Below are positions 17,228 to 25,893 of a stretch of 64,000 bases of DNA, piece by piece. The stretch covers positions 62,001 to 126,000 of the forward strand of contig JACMPM010000003.1 in NCBI GenBank assembly GCA_014377485.1, given 5' to 3'. Every line of letters begins with the position of its first letter. Position 1 is the first letter of the stretch. The notes beneath the pieces are model-generated. The model saw only the letters and a program-made list of their open reading frames with translations. It was not told the DNA's origin and made no database searches. The translations under genes and the position numbers were made by a program. This DNA comes from Bacteriovorax sp. (GTDB lineage: Bacteria; Bdellovibrionota; Bacteriovoracia; Bacteriovoracales; Bacteriovoracaceae).

Positions 17228-18553
17228 ATGAAAAAAATAATAATTACCATTTTAGTTTGTGTTTTTTTTGAAAATGGTTCAGTCAGTATAGCTGCCGACA
17301 CTATTTTTGTAGTTAATCCCAATTCAATACGCGGACAACTGCTCACAAAAAATATTTCATTATTGCAAGCACTCAACAACGTTCAAAATTCAAAGCTTAA
17401 TGTAAGCATGGCAAGAGCAAAGCTTCTTCCTACACTCAACCTTGGTGCTTTACTTCCAGCACTTGCGAACCCAACTTTTCTGTTGGCTTCTGTGACAATT
17501 TTATTTCCCTTTTTAGTTCCTTCTAATTGGATTGTTCTGAAGCAAGAGAAAGAATTATTCGAATCGGATAAAGCATCTTATAAGGCCCTGCAGTTAAATA
17601 TTCTAAGTAACTCACTTTCGCTTTATTATACTTTTGTTAACGATCAAAAAATTCATAATATTATAGCTGAGCAAAGCGATACTTTGGGTACAATTTATAC
17701 AAATTTAAGGAAGAAATCTGATATCCTTGGGAACGTCACTAGTGATGAATTAGGAATGGCATCTGCCCAATGGCAAGAATCGAAAATACGCATTTCAAAA
17801 TTGCAGGAATTATTAGTTGAAGAAAGGGCGGGACTTCGAACTCTTTTGGGTCTGCCTTTAGGATCTGAATTAAATGTAGAAGATATCGATTTAGCACCGT
17901 CGGACTACGAATTAAAATCGGCCACAGAAATTGCAGATCATTCATTACAGGTTGCTCCTGAAGTTACTCAGTTAAATTATTTAATTAAAGCCGCTAAAGC
18001 TGGAAAATATGCAAAACTTTTTGGATTTATGTCTTCTGCCAGTATTGCTGGAACATCTACCAATAACAGTTCACCTTTTAGTGGACTAAAAGCAGGTGGA
18101 GCATTTAGTTTCGGTGCTGATAATTTAGTAAATATTAAAATCGGCAATAATAATGTTGAGTCCATTCAACTTCGCGTTGAGCAATTGAAGGAAGAAAACG
18201 AAAAAATAGCCGAAATTTTAGTTGGCCAGATTGTTGAAGTGAAAAAACAGCAAGAACTTAGCGCCAGGGCACTACAAGATCGTTTATCTGTTTATGAGGC
18301 CAAAAAAAGACAATACGCCATGGGATTGATCCCACTTCAATCTTTGCTTCAAACTCAAGTGCAATTAACCGATTCTTATGTTTCAAATATTAAATCTGAT
18401 CTAGATTTAAAAATGCAAAGATTAACACTTATGCGCTTAGCAATTGATGGGGATTTTCTGAAGATAAAAGGTTGCGCAGCTACTGCTTTGACTGGAAATA
18501 AATCGATCTTTCGACGTGATAAGGGGCAGACTCTTGATGAGCTTTGCCAATAA
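17228..18553 (+). CDS. TolC family outer-membrane channel-like protein (second copy)
   Basis: 441 residues with a signal peptide (cleavage near SIAAD). The OEP repeats are visible: SLLQALNNVQNSKLNVSMARAKLLPTLN in the first half, and coiled segments such as RALQDRLSVYEAKKRQYAMG in the second. It contains an unusual hydrophobic run (PTFLLASVTILFPFLVPSNW) just after the first repeat. There is no pump or adaptor gene here, so it may serve a transporter encoded elsewhere or work with the adjacent lipoprotein. A cysteine pair-like tail (KGCAA...LDELCQ) ends the protein. Assignment to TolC family is firm; the partner is unknown. Confidence 0.8.
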   Translation: MKKIIITILVCVFFENGSVSIAADTIFVVNPNSIRGQLLTKNISLLQALNNVQNSKLNVSMARAKLLPTLNLGALLPALANPTFLLASVTILFPFLVPSNWIVLKQEKELFESDKASYKALQLNILSNSLSLYYTFVNDQKIHNIIAEQSDTLGTIYTNLRKKSDILGNVTSDELGMASAQWQESKIRISKLQELLVEERAGLRTLLGLPLGSELNVEDIDLAPSDYELKSATEIADHSLQVAPEVTQLNYLIKAAKAGKYAKLFGFMSSASIAGTSTNNSSPFSGLKAGGAFSFGADNLVNIKIGNNNVESIQLRVEQLKEENEKIAEILVGQIVEVKKQQELSARALQDRLSVYEAKKRQYAMGLIPLQSLLQTQVQLTDSYVSNIKSDLDLKMQRLTLMRLAIDGDFLKIKGCAATALTGNKSIFRRDKGQTLDELCQ

Positions 18554-18574
18554 TAATTTTTCGAGGAGGTTTTT

Positions 18575-18832
18575 ATGAAATTGATTATCAGTATGTTTTT
18601 AGTATTAGGTTGTTTTAGTTTTGTTCATGCAGATGAAACTGTAGGTGAACAAGTTCAAGTAAAGAGTAATAATGTTAATCGTGCTGCCAAAAAAGGCGTA
18701 AATAGAATGAAAGAAATGGTTTGTGCTGAAGGGGACGCTAAATGTCTTGCGAAGAAAGCAAAACATAGAGTTCAAGAAGGTGCTGATGCTGTAGGTGATA
18801 AAACAAAAGAAGTGATTCACAAAGCAGATTAA
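18575..18832 (+). CDS. Small exported lysine-rich helical protein
   Basis: 85 residues with an 18-19-residue signal peptide (MKLIISMFLVLGCFSFVHA) and a strong GAGGAGG SD. The mature 66 residues are a charged amphipathic helix (VNRAAKKGVNRMKEM, AKHRVQEGADAVGDKTKEV) with two cysteines eight residues apart (MVCAEGDAKCLAKK). No family was recognised. It follows the TolC-like gene by 21 bases and is closed by a strong terminator, so it ends that operon. A periplasmic, possibly disulfide-bonded, envelope-associated peptide is the most one can say. Confidence 0.7.
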   Translation: MKLIISMFLVLGCFSFVHADETVGEQVQVKSNNVNRAAKKGVNRMKEMVCAEGDAKCLAKKAKHRVQEGADAVGDKTKEVIHKAD

Positions 18833-18842
18833 TAATTTATAC

Positions 18843-18872
18843 AAAAAGCGAGCTCTAATAAGCTCGCTTTTT
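18843..18872. terminator. Bidirectional terminator
   Basis: AAAAAGCGAGCT / AGCTCGCTTTTT forms a perfect 12-pair hairpin with a six-base loop and T tracts on both strands. It separates the rightward small-protein gene from the leftward S4-like gene. Confidence 0.9.
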
Positions 18873-18886
18873 GGCTCTAACTCTAA

Positions 18887-19144
18887 CTAGAACCCAATGA
18901 TATCAACGTATGTAGTTCCCTTAGCAAGTGCCGATGAAGATTTTGCTCTTTGTCCCTTAATCATTACTTTTCCAGCCGTAAAAAGCGCCTTTAAGGCTCC
19001 ACGTGAAATAATTTTTAGATTTGCACTCTCTGCTTGATCTCTACAGGCCTTTAAAAGAACATTATCCATACGACTTTCTGGATATTCTAAATTTAATACT
19101 ATACGTGTCGAATTGGCCGGTTTTGCTGGTATATGATCTGTCAT
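18887..19144 (-). CDS. Small S4-domain-like RNA-binding protein
   Basis: 85 residues. The core ISRGALKALFTAGKVMIKGQ followed by KGTTYVDIIGF follows the S4 fold signature (RLDNALVRAG...SRSQAKKLI..G.V.VNG) seen in ribosomal protein S4, pseudouridine synthases and Hsp15; here RMDNVLLKACRD supplies the first helix. It is probably a free-standing S4 protein binding structured RNA. It stands alone on the left strand with a terminator behind it. The call rests on motif resemblance only. Confidence 0.6.
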   Translation of the reverse strand: MTDHIPAKPANSTRIVLNLEYPESRMDNVLLKACRDQAESANLKIISRGALKALFTAGKVMIKGQRAKSSSALAKGTTYVDIIGF

Positions 19145-19190
19145 ATGAGGCTCCTAATTGAATAACCAAATTTTTTTCTTCGTTATGCCA

Positions 19191-19943
19191 CTAAGAGTCA
19201 CTTTTGTCACCATTTTTTGAAAATAATCCCAGGACGGTAGAATGCACTAATCTATCAAGTTTATTTTTAGGATTAATGCTAGTTTTTGCCACGCCATCGG
19301 CAACCATTTGAAGCGTCATTCCTGAGCTAAATCCCTGATTGATCACGTTTATGAAATTTCTGATTTCCGAAGTGACACTTAAAGCATTTGAATTATCGGT
19401 TATTTTCTTTTCAACTTGTTCGAGCAATCGATTCATAACTAACAAACTTCCATTAATCATTAAAACAGGTAATAGAGATTTGGTTAAATAATTTCTTTGA
19501 ATACTAGGGTAAGGAAATTCAGCCCCTGCCTGAAAAGCGAGGATAAAAATAGATGAGTAGGCAATTAGTTTCAAAATATATTTCCCTCGTTCTTCATCAG
19601 ACTCAAGAAGTGAATAATCGCGAGAAATATTATCTAGAAAATCTGTAATTCTTTTTTTAGTTTCAGGGATTAGAATTTTAGTGTCGTGATAAATATCTTT
19701 ATAGATTAATTTGGGGGTTTTATTAAAATTCTGAAAAAAAATTTTGAGACTAGAAGCCTTCACTTTTAAATCTTTAAAGGCTGGAATTAAATCTTTGTCT
19801 AAAAGTGTAGATCCAATTTCTTTTATATCATTGCCATCAAAACCCTTAAAGGCCCTGCCAATTGCGACCAAAGATTCTTTGGGAATATTTTCATTAATTA
19901 ATTTTTCATAAATAGCGTAAATTTTAAGTTGATTTGCTTTCAT
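19191..19943 (-). CDS. Hypothetical helical protein with central membrane segment
   Basis: 250 residues, mostly helical and charged. A hydrophobic stretch around residues 125-145 (KLIAYSSIFILAFQAGAEF) and a second weaker one near 155-170 (LLPVLMINGSLLVM) suggest one or two membrane passes. There is no signal peptide and no recognised domain. The ends are amphipathic (SLVAIGRAFKGFDGNDIKEIG and NKLDRLVHSTVLGL). No operon partner lies within range. Function unknown. Confidence 0.65.
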   Translation of the reverse strand: MKANQLKIYAIYEKLINENIPKESLVAIGRAFKGFDGNDIKEIGSTLLDKDLIPAFKDLKVKASSLKIFFQNFNKTPKLIYKDIYHDTKILIPETKKRITDFLDNISRDYSLLESDEERGKYILKLIAYSSIFILAFQAGAEFPYPSIQRNYLTKSLLPVLMINGSLLVMNRLLEQVEKKITDNSNALSVTSEIRNFINVINQGFSSGMTLQMVADGVAKTSINPKNKLDRLVHSTVLGLFSKNGDKSDS

Positions 19944-20013
19944 AACGTTTATTATACACCATTCAGCCGTTTTTATCTTTGCGCAAATTATCTGATAATG
20001 GCATTATTAAAAG

Positions 20014-20184
20014 ATGAAAATCTTAAAATATTTTGGAATGATCCTGGCAATTGCCGGAATTTTCTATGCTAAAAGCAAAATCGATGCGCACAACAAAAGT
20101 AATATTCAAGCTCTTGATAGCTTGGATGATGGAAATGATTCTCCTCCCAAAATAAAAAAAAAGGGAGTAATTAATACTCCCTAA
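20014..20184 (+). CDS. Possible small membrane peptide (56 aa)
   Basis: The frame encodes a short hydrophobic N-terminus (ILKYFGMILAIAGIFYA) followed by a polar tail (NSNIQALDSLDD... DSPPKIKKK), like a signal-anchor peptide. The ribosome site is weak (AAAAG). The last 30 bases also form the terminator of the opposing gene, which constrains this frame and makes it less certain. Treat as tentative. Confidence 0.35.
   Translation: MKILKYFGMILAIAGIFYAKSKIDAHNKSNIQALDSLDDGNDSPPKIKKKGVINTP
20152..20181 (-). terminator. Terminator of the leftward hydrophilic-protein gene
   Basis: Read leftwards, GGGAGTA-TTAAT-TACTCCC is a perfect seven-pair stem followed by nine T residues. It lies 22 bases beyond the stop of the 20203-20451 gene. 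Confidence 0.85.
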
Positions 20185-20202
20185 ATATTAGAAAAAATGA
20201 AT

Positions 20203-20451
20203 TTATTTCTTTGGAGTCGCCCCAGAACCTAATGAAGAATTTGATCTATCATTTTTATATCCCGGTGCTCCTGCTATCTGATTATCCGATATATCCCGAA
20301 CAAAACTATCTCTTGGTTGGAGTTTGCCTCCATTAGCATTTTCCCGGTCACTCTGACCTTGTAGAACAGCTTGAGTTTGTTTTTTGTCGTCTTTATTCAA
20401 ACCGTTGTTTGTTATCGTATAATCATTTCCTTTGTTAGTTGAATCGACCAT
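20203..20451 (-). CDS. Small hydrophilic disordered protein
   Basis: 82 residues with almost no hydrophobic core: rich in Asn, Asp, Lys, Ser, Gly and Gln (YTITNNGLNKDDKKQTQAVL, GYKNDRSNSSLGSGATPKK). No cysteine or signal peptide. GCAGGAGA lies upstream of the ATG. This composition is typical of small stress or desiccation-type hydrophilins, but no specific family was recognised. A similar short Ser/Asp/Lys-rich protein is encoded at 26262-26423. It has its own terminator, so it is a single-gene transcript. Confidence 0.68.
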   Translation of the reverse strand: MVDSTNKGNDYTITNNGLNKDDKKQTQAVLQGQSDRENANGGKLQPRDSFVRDISDNQIAGAPGYKNDRSNSSLGSGATPKK

Positions 20452-21049
20452 AAAATTTCTCCTGCTTTATAATCTTCCTCTTATGAATAGGATGCCTCTA
20501 GATGATCTAAAAAGAAAATACATAAAATGAATAAGGTAGTTCGTTATTTATGATAGTTCATTGAGTTAAACAAAATAATAAAGCCACCCGAAGGTGGCTT
20601 TATTGTTACCTGGAAACGAATCTTTAGTTAAGTTACTTAAAATTTTTCACAATTTTAGTTAATTATTAACCTTCTGTTTTTCGCGATCTAGACTTTTAAC
20701 AATACGCCTAAATCCTTTCTTTCCAATTTTATCGTCTGTTAGGAAAAGGGCTTACCCAAATAAAGATTATTACGATAAAACTTCGTCTTTATTTTACTTC
20801 CTTACTAAATATTAGAGCATAGTCCATGCCAAAAACTTAAGATCAGATCAAATTGAAAATTCAATCAACCGGCCTGAGTCATTTTTTCATTGAGGCAATT
20901 AGGGAATAATTTGGGGAAAATTTATTCTCAGTCATTGCAGTAATTAACTTTTCCACAATTTTTTCTAGGCTTGTTAATTGCAAGTTCACTAATAAACCAA
21001 TGTGCTTTTAAGCACTGAGATCATTGTAGATCGACTTTAAGGAGTACCT
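20452..21049. other. Gene-free stretch with hairpin and possible gene remnant
   Basis: About 600 bases without a complete gene. The left edge holds the promoter of the leftward hydrophilin gene. A hairpin at 20580-20601 (AAAGCCACC/GGTGGCTTT, loop CGAA) could terminate either strand. On the left strand, 20659-20751 translates to a protein-like tail (DDKIGKKGFRRIVKSLDREK, stop at 20659), which would need a frameshift near 20750 to join the preceding hydrophobic frame (SFIVIIFIWVSPF), so it may be a broken small gene. AATAAAGA/TCTTTATT at about 20757-20795 forms a further stem. The right end holds the promoter of the esterase, with GTGCTTTTAAGCAC at 21003-21016. Confidence 0.45.
20580..20601. 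terminator. Hairpin, terminator-like
   Basis: AAAGCCACC-CGAA-GGTGGCTTT is a perfect nine-pair stem with a stable GNRA-like tetraloop context. T-rich flanks on both sides are moderate. No coding gene ends here, so it may close an unannotated small transcript. Confidence 0.55.
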
Positions 21050-22078
21050 ATGAAAAAATTATTAGTATTATTATTTGCCCTGACTCTCGAGACAGCGCAT
21101 GCTGTGCAATCGACGATGCCAAATGAAGAAATGAATAAAGTATTAAAAGAGTTAGATAAAAAAGGCGGTAAGCCTATTGAAAATTTAAGTGTAGATGAAG
21201 CTAGACTACAACCGACACCAACTGATGCTGCTAGAACAGTTATGGCGAACTCTAAAGATGCTACGACAAATTTTTTAGAACTGGCAGAAGTTAAAGAAAT
21301 AACTGTTGATGGAGGAGCAGGATTGATTCCAGCTCGCGTTTATAAACCATATTCCAAAGATAAAAAACCACTACCGATCGTTGTTTATTATCATGGCGGT
21401 GGTTTCGTTATTGCAGATAATGACGTTTATGATGCTACTCCAAGAGCTCTTGCCAATAAAACAAAAGCTATTTTTGTAGCAGTAGAATATCGAAAAGCTC
21501 CTGAATCTAAATTTCCAGCAGCACACGATGATGCTTTTGCTGCTTATAAATGGGTTGTGAATAATGCTGCATCTTTGGGAGGAGACCCAAAAAGAGTTGC
21601 GGTTGCTGGAGAGAGTGCTGGAGGAAATTTAGCACTTAATGTTGCCGTAAGAGCTCGCGATGAAAAATTTCAACTACCCATTCATGAACTGCTCATTTAT
21701 CCAGTAGCAGGAAGTAATATGGAAACGGCTTCTTATAAAAAGTATGGAGATGCAAAACCACTCAGTAAGCCAATGATGGTGTGGTTTATGGATAATTATT
21801 TAAATACACCTGCTGAAAAAAACGATCCACGGATAAATCTAGTAGCAGCCGATCTCAAAGGATTAAAACCTGCAACTATTATCACGGCACAAGTTGATCC
21901 TCTAAAAAGTGAAGGTGAAGAGCTTGCAAAGCATATGAAAAAACAAGGTGTAGCTGTTCGATATAAAAACTACGAAGGTGTTACTCACGAATTTTTTGGT
22001 ATGGCACCAATCCTAAGAGATGCGCGTTCTGCTCAAGACCTTGCTTCTAGTCGTTTGAAATCTTCTTTCAAACTCTAA
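21050..22078 (+). CDS. Exported alpha/beta hydrolase, HSL-type esterase
   Basis: 342 residues with a signal peptide (MKKLLVLLFALTLETAHA). The hormone-sensitive-lipase family signature is complete: oxyanion motif H115-G-G-G in YYHGGGFVIAD, nucleophile S189 in GESAGG, D283 in VDPL and H313 in THEFFG. It should hydrolyse short-chain esters in the periplasm or at the surface. AAGGAGT lies eight bases before the ATG. The TamA-like gene starts one base after the stop, so this esterase heads an esterase-tamA-tamB operon, an unexpected partner for an outer-membrane assembly module. Confidence 0.9.
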   Translation: MKKLLVLLFALTLETAHAVQSTMPNEEMNKVLKELDKKGGKPIENLSVDEARLQPTPTDAARTVMANSKDATTNFLELAEVKEITVDGGAGLIPARVYKPYSKDKKPLPIVVYYHGGGFVIADNDVYDATPRALANKTKAIFVAVEYRKAPESKFPAAHDDAFAAYKWVVNNAASLGGDPKRVAVAGESAGGNLALNVAVRARDEKFQLPIHELLIYPVAGSNMETASYKKYGDAKPLSKPMMVWFMDNYLNTPAEKNDPRINLVAADLKGLKPATIITAQVDPLKSEGEELAKHMKKQGVAVRYKNYEGVTHEFFGMAPILRDARSAQDLASSRLKSSFKL

Positions 22079-22079
22079 G

Positions 22080-23852
22080 TTGACACGTAAATATAAGAGG
22101 GGGGCATGTACCCCCCTTATTGCGTTATTATGTTTATCTTCTTCTTGTAGAACTATTCCTACAAACGTTCAGTTATGTGAAAAAATTACTTTGCATTCGC
22201 CAGAAAAAATTCAATTAACCGACACTGAAAAACAACTTGTATGCGGTGACCCTGATGAGGAAGCCTATAGAGTCATACCCTCTTATCAAGCAAAATATTC
22301 ATTCGATGGTTTTTTACAATCAAGAGGCTTTTCTTCTCCAAAATATATTTTCAATAAAGATTTATTAGAAGTATATACAGGAAATAAATCCTATCTCACC
22401 AGCGTTGTTGCCAATTCATTGAATGATGAAATGTCTAAATTAATTGAAAAAGATATTTTTCGTTATTATAAAAAAGAAGATATTACTCCAAAACTTTTAA
22501 ATGATATTGAAGCTCGGGCAAAAATTATTTTAAGGAATCATGGTTTTCCTTGTGTAAAAGTTGCTTCAACTACTGAACCACTGCTAGGCAAAGTTACTCT
22601 GAACTTAACAGGTTTAGAAAGTTTTAACTTTGGGCCACTGACAATTGAGCCAATTGAAGGTGTTGATAGCAGGGCCTTTGCCCGTTTTTATTCTTTTAAA
22701 CCAGAAAATTCTTTCAAAGAATCAGAATTGAATTTGACAGAAAAAAGATTTTTGAGACAAGGAATTGTTCAGGGAACTTTTTTCCAGGAAAGTTGTGACC
22801 TTCCCAACGATAAAATTTCTCTTGTACAGAAATTTATCACTGGACCTCCTCGAACCATTCGTTTTGGAGTGGGGGCAAGTACAGAATTAGGTCTCATGAC
22901 TAGGGCCAAATGGAGCAATCAGCGCTATGGCGCCATGGCCTCGGTACTCGAAGCAAATATTCAAGCTTCATTCAAAAATCAATCTTTAAAGTTACGAGCA
23001 GATAATTATATTTGGGCAACACATCCGAGGCAATCACTGGTGTCTGAATTGATTTTAGAGAGAAATGATCAAGTGACCTTTCGTGAATCTAATGCTCAGT
23101 TAAAACCACATTTACAATGGACAAAAGATACAGCCTCTCGTTTTTGGCTTTGGTCCCTGGGGCCTTCACTCGTGGCAGGTACATATACTTCTGAAGTTAA
23201 TACAGATAATCGCAGCTTTAAAACAGGGGCCATAGAGGGACTTGTGCAGACAAAATCTCATACTTTTGAAATCTTTGATGTGCATCCCGAAGAAGGAGAT
23301 TTTTCGCAAATTAATTTTGATTATCGACATCCATCTTTTGGTTTTGATGATCCATTATTAAAATTAGATTTATCCTATTTAAAACTTTTTTGGCTCGCGA
23401 ATGTTGGTAAAGGTAGTCTCATCGGGGGGCTCAGGCTTAATCCTTCTACCACCTGGGTTCCAAAAAATGTTTCAAGAGAAGCTCTTCCACCTTCAGTCAA
23501 ATTATATGGGGGAGGGAGTGATGATCTTCGAGGTTTTAAATTAAACACTCTGCCCGACAATACCGGTCTGGGAGCTTTGACTAAATTAGAAGCAAAATTA
23601 GAGTTTAGAAAAACCTATTTTTTCCTTCCAACTTTGGAAAGTTTTATCTTTATAGATTCTGCTTTTTTTGGAGAGCGTCCATGGAGCGTTCAATCTCGTC
23701 TTTGGTATTCACCTGGTTATGGGGTGAGATGGCACTCTCCCGTTGGATTGGTTCAAACCTATCTGGCCAGATCTCTCTCAACAAAATCTTCAAGTTCTAA
23801 TTCTATTGATGATGGCATCTTCTTTTTCGTAGGGTTAGGAGGAGTCTTTTAA
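22080..23852 (+). CDS. tamA: TamA/BamA-like Omp85 family protein
   Basis: 590 residues starting at TTG 22080; other upstream starts are out of frame or closed. The N-terminus (RKYKRGACTPLIALLCLSSSC) is a lipoprotein-type signal with Cys at 23, unusual for this family. About 220 residues of POTRA-like sequence follow (ARAKIILRNHGFPCVKV, KRFLRQGIVQGTF), then the barrel with the surface-antigen signature GGGSDDLRGF and a C-terminal FFFVGLGGVF. The TamB-like gene begins at its stop codon. It would act in outer-membrane protein or phospholipid assembly. With no SD, translation is probably coupled to the esterase. TamA rather than BamA is inferred from the TamB neighbour. Confidence 0.82.
   Translation: MTRKYKRGACTPLIALLCLSSSCRTIPTNVQLCEKITLHSPEKIQLTDTEKQLVCGDPDEEAYRVIPSYQAKYSFDGFLQSRGFSSPKYIFNKDLLEVYTGNKSYLTSVVANSLNDEMSKLIEKDIFRYYKKEDITPKLLNDIEARAKIILRNHGFPCVKVASTTEPLLGKVTLNLTGLESFNFGPLTIEPIEGVDSRAFARFYSFKPENSFKESELNLTEKRFLRQGIVQGTFFQESCDLPNDKISLVQKFITGPPRTIRFGVGASTELGLMTRAKWSNQRYGAMASVLEANIQASFKNQSLKLRADNYIWATHPRQSLVSELILERNDQVTFRESNAQLKPHLQWTKDTASRFWLWSLGPSLVAGTYTSEVNTDNRSFKTGAIEGLVQTKSHTFEIFDVHPEEGDFSQINFDYRHPSFGFDDPLLKLDLSYLKLFWLANVGKGSLIGGLRLNPSTTWVPKNVSREALPPSVKLYGGGSDDLRGFKLNTLPDNTGLGALTKLEAKLEFRKTYFFLPTLESFIFIDSAFFGERPWSVQSRLWYSPGYGVRWHSPVGLVQTYLARSLSTKSSSSNSIDDGIFFFVGLGGVF
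22099..22116 (+). promoter_or_regulatory. GC-rich hairpin at the start of tamA-like gene
   Basis: GGGGGG-CATGTA-CCCCCC is a perfect six-pair all-GC stem within codons 7-13 of the TamA-like gene. It stands out in an AT-rich genome and sits directly behind the coupled TTG start, where it could slow initiation or act as an internal terminator. T-rich sequence follows only weakly, so translational control is more likely than termination (inference). Confidence 0.45.
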
Positions 23853-25807
23853 TGGAAAAATTTTTAAAAATAATTTTAGGAATATTTTTTAGCATTACGG
23901 GATTGATAGTTATTATCTTTGGTTCTTTAGCATTGATGCTTTTTTTTAATCCAATCTTTATTGTCAATCCGAAAAATATAAACTACGCATTGAAAAAAAC
24001 TTCATTTCTAAAATCATGGTCTTGGAAAAAAGGAGAAATAAATCATCAATGGATTAGCTGGAATCATCGTTATTTTTCCGGCCATTTCCAGGACCTGTGT
24101 TTGAGTTATGAGAATATTGATATTGCTCTTGATACTTGCATGGAGGAGGTTTCATGGAATCTGGATCTAAAATGGATGCCGGGGAAAGGTTTTATTTATA
24201 CAATTGATCGACCCCTTATAATTGATTCTAGGAAAACCAAATTAACACTGTTTGATAATACTGAAGACTCGCCGGCAAAAGATTATTTATCTTATTGGAA
24301 TATGATATGGAAAAAAATTATTCCCAATTTAGATTTTTCTTTTAGAGAAGTTGATATCATAAAACCCAGGTCTCATTTCACTTTTGATTTAAAATTAATG
24401 AAAAGCCCTAAGGTTTTAAATGTATGGGCCATGGGGTACGAATTAATTGGAACTGAGAAAGAAATAACTATAATTGCCCCTCGTAAAATATTGCTGTCAG
24501 TAAATCTTAAAACTAAAATCCCACTATATTTTCAAGAATTAAAATTAGTAGGGCATATCACAGATAATTCTATTCCAATTTTAATCACTGGTTCTATAGA
24601 TTCGGCAAAATTAAAAGTGACAACAAAAATTTCTCATGAACTTTTAAAAAGTAAAATTATTTTGCCACACTTTTTAAAACAGATTTTGCTTCCTGCCCAT
24701 GGAATACTCATAATTGAGAAAGTAAAAGCAACATTGGGTAAACTTCTAAAACCTCCTTATAATATTCTCCCTGCTCCCTTAAATGCACTGGAAGGAAGCT
24801 TTAAAATGAATGTAAAAGTAGAGGACATTGAAGGAGCAGATAATGTTTTGTTTAAAATAATTGCTTCTCTGGATTTAGTAGGAGTTAAACAAGTTATAAA
24901 TTTAGATTTAAAAACAGAAGTACCATTTAATTTAAAAACTAAGGAAATTAGTTCAATCACGCTTGGTGTAGATATGAAAAAAGTATCAATTCTTCTTCCA
25001 AAGCTTGCAAAAAATAGAATGCCACCTCAATTGAAACCTGACCCGAGATTTAAATTACCTGAAGTGATCGTTGTCAATAAATCTCATCGTAAAAAAAAGA
25101 AGATTGATTTTAAGTTGCATTTGCAGGCATTGGGAGACAAGGCCTTATTCATAAAGACCAATCTTTTAGATGAAATTTTACGCTTAAAATTTTATCTGGA
25201 AATTGAAGATGGAACTACAAAAGGTTTTGTTCATGCACTACCTCTAAAAACAACTATTTTTAAAAGACCAATTATCTTTCAATCAGTCAAAATAGTTTTT
25301 AATAATTCACTTGTGCCCGAGCTTACCGCACTGATTGAATTTCATCTTCCGCAGTATTTAATTACTTTAAATCTTGAGGGCCCAATCACAAAGCCTAGGC
25401 AAGCTTTTAGGAGCTCGCCTCCGTTGTCTCAAGATGATATTTATGCAGTTTTACTCTTTGGACAGCCTCTTAGTGGTCTGGGCACTGATGATAAAACTGC
25501 GGCCAAGAGTGCAGGGCAAATTCTCTCTCAAGGAATTTTATCTTTAGCGGTTCTATATTATTTTGCGGGCAGTCCAGTTCAGTCTTTGGGATATGATCCA
25601 GAATCAAAAGCTTTGGCCGCACAGATTGGATTAGGTGCAAAAAACTCTTTAAGAGTTTCTACTGAAAGTGGAGGGCTAAATTCTGCAGGAGTGAGAAGGT
25701 CATTGGGTAAGGGATGGTATATAGATAGTTCTGTCCAGAAATCAACTGGTAGTTTTTCGAGTGCGACGGATTATGGTGTGTTGTTGGAAAGAATAATTTC
25801 CTATTAA
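23852..25807 (+). CDS. tamB: TamB-like translocation and assembly module protein
   Basis: 651 residues. A TM anchor at about 5-35 precedes a long beta-rich region. The C-terminal 150 residues match the TamB/DUF490 domain: SPPLSQDDIYAVLLFGQPLSG, GLGAKNSLRVSTESGG, and a terminal SATDYGVLLERIISY. TamB spans the periplasm as a groove-like bridge from the inner membrane to the Omp85 partner and is linked to phospholipid transport and outer-membrane assembly. At about half the usual length it is a compact member. The ATG overlaps the TamA stop by one base, as in classic tamA-tamB operons. Confidence 0.85.
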   Translation: MEKFLKIILGIFFSITGLIVIIFGSLALMLFFNPIFIVNPKNINYALKKTSFLKSWSWKKGEINHQWISWNHRYFSGHFQDLCLSYENIDIALDTCMEEVSWNLDLKWMPGKGFIYTIDRPLIIDSRKTKLTLFDNTEDSPAKDYLSYWNMIWKKIIPNLDFSFREVDIIKPRSHFTFDLKLMKSPKVLNVWAMGYELIGTEKEITIIAPRKILLSVNLKTKIPLYFQELKLVGHITDNSIPILITGSIDSAKLKVTTKISHELLKSKIILPHFLKQILLPAHGILIIEKVKATLGKLLKPPYNILPAPLNALEGSFKMNVKVEDIEGADNVLFKIIASLDLVGVKQVINLDLKTEVPFNLKTKEISSITLGVDMKKVSILLPKLAKNRMPPQLKPDPRFKLPEVIVVNKSHRKKKKIDFKLHLQALGDKALFIKTNLLDEILRLKFYLEIEDGTTKGFVHALPLKTTIFKRPIIFQSVKIVFNNSLVPELTALIEFHLPQYLITLNLEGPITKPRQAFRSSPPLSQDDIYAVLLFGQPLSGLGTDDKTAAKSAGQILSQGILSLAVLYYFAGSPVQSLGYDPESKALAAQIGLGAKNSLRVSTESGGLNSAGVRRSLGKGWYIDSSVQKSTGSFSSATDYGVLLERIISY

Positions 25808-25862
25808 TAAATCTTCCGCTACGGCTTCTGGCTTTCACTGACATACATCTCATCCAGGGAAT

Positions 25863-25893
25863 AAAAAAAGCCACCCGGGTGGATGGCTTTTAT
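25863..25893. terminator. Bidirectional terminator after tamB
   Basis: AAAAGCCA/TGGCTTTT forms an eight-pair stem around a CCCGGG-containing loop. The left-strand T tract (seven T) is better than the right-strand one. It can end the tamB operon and a leftward transcript coming from the gene-free stretch to the right. Confidence 0.8.

Noticed and set aside
22107..22109. ATG inside the GC hairpin as the tamA start
   Set aside because: Out of frame with the Omp85 coding sequence.
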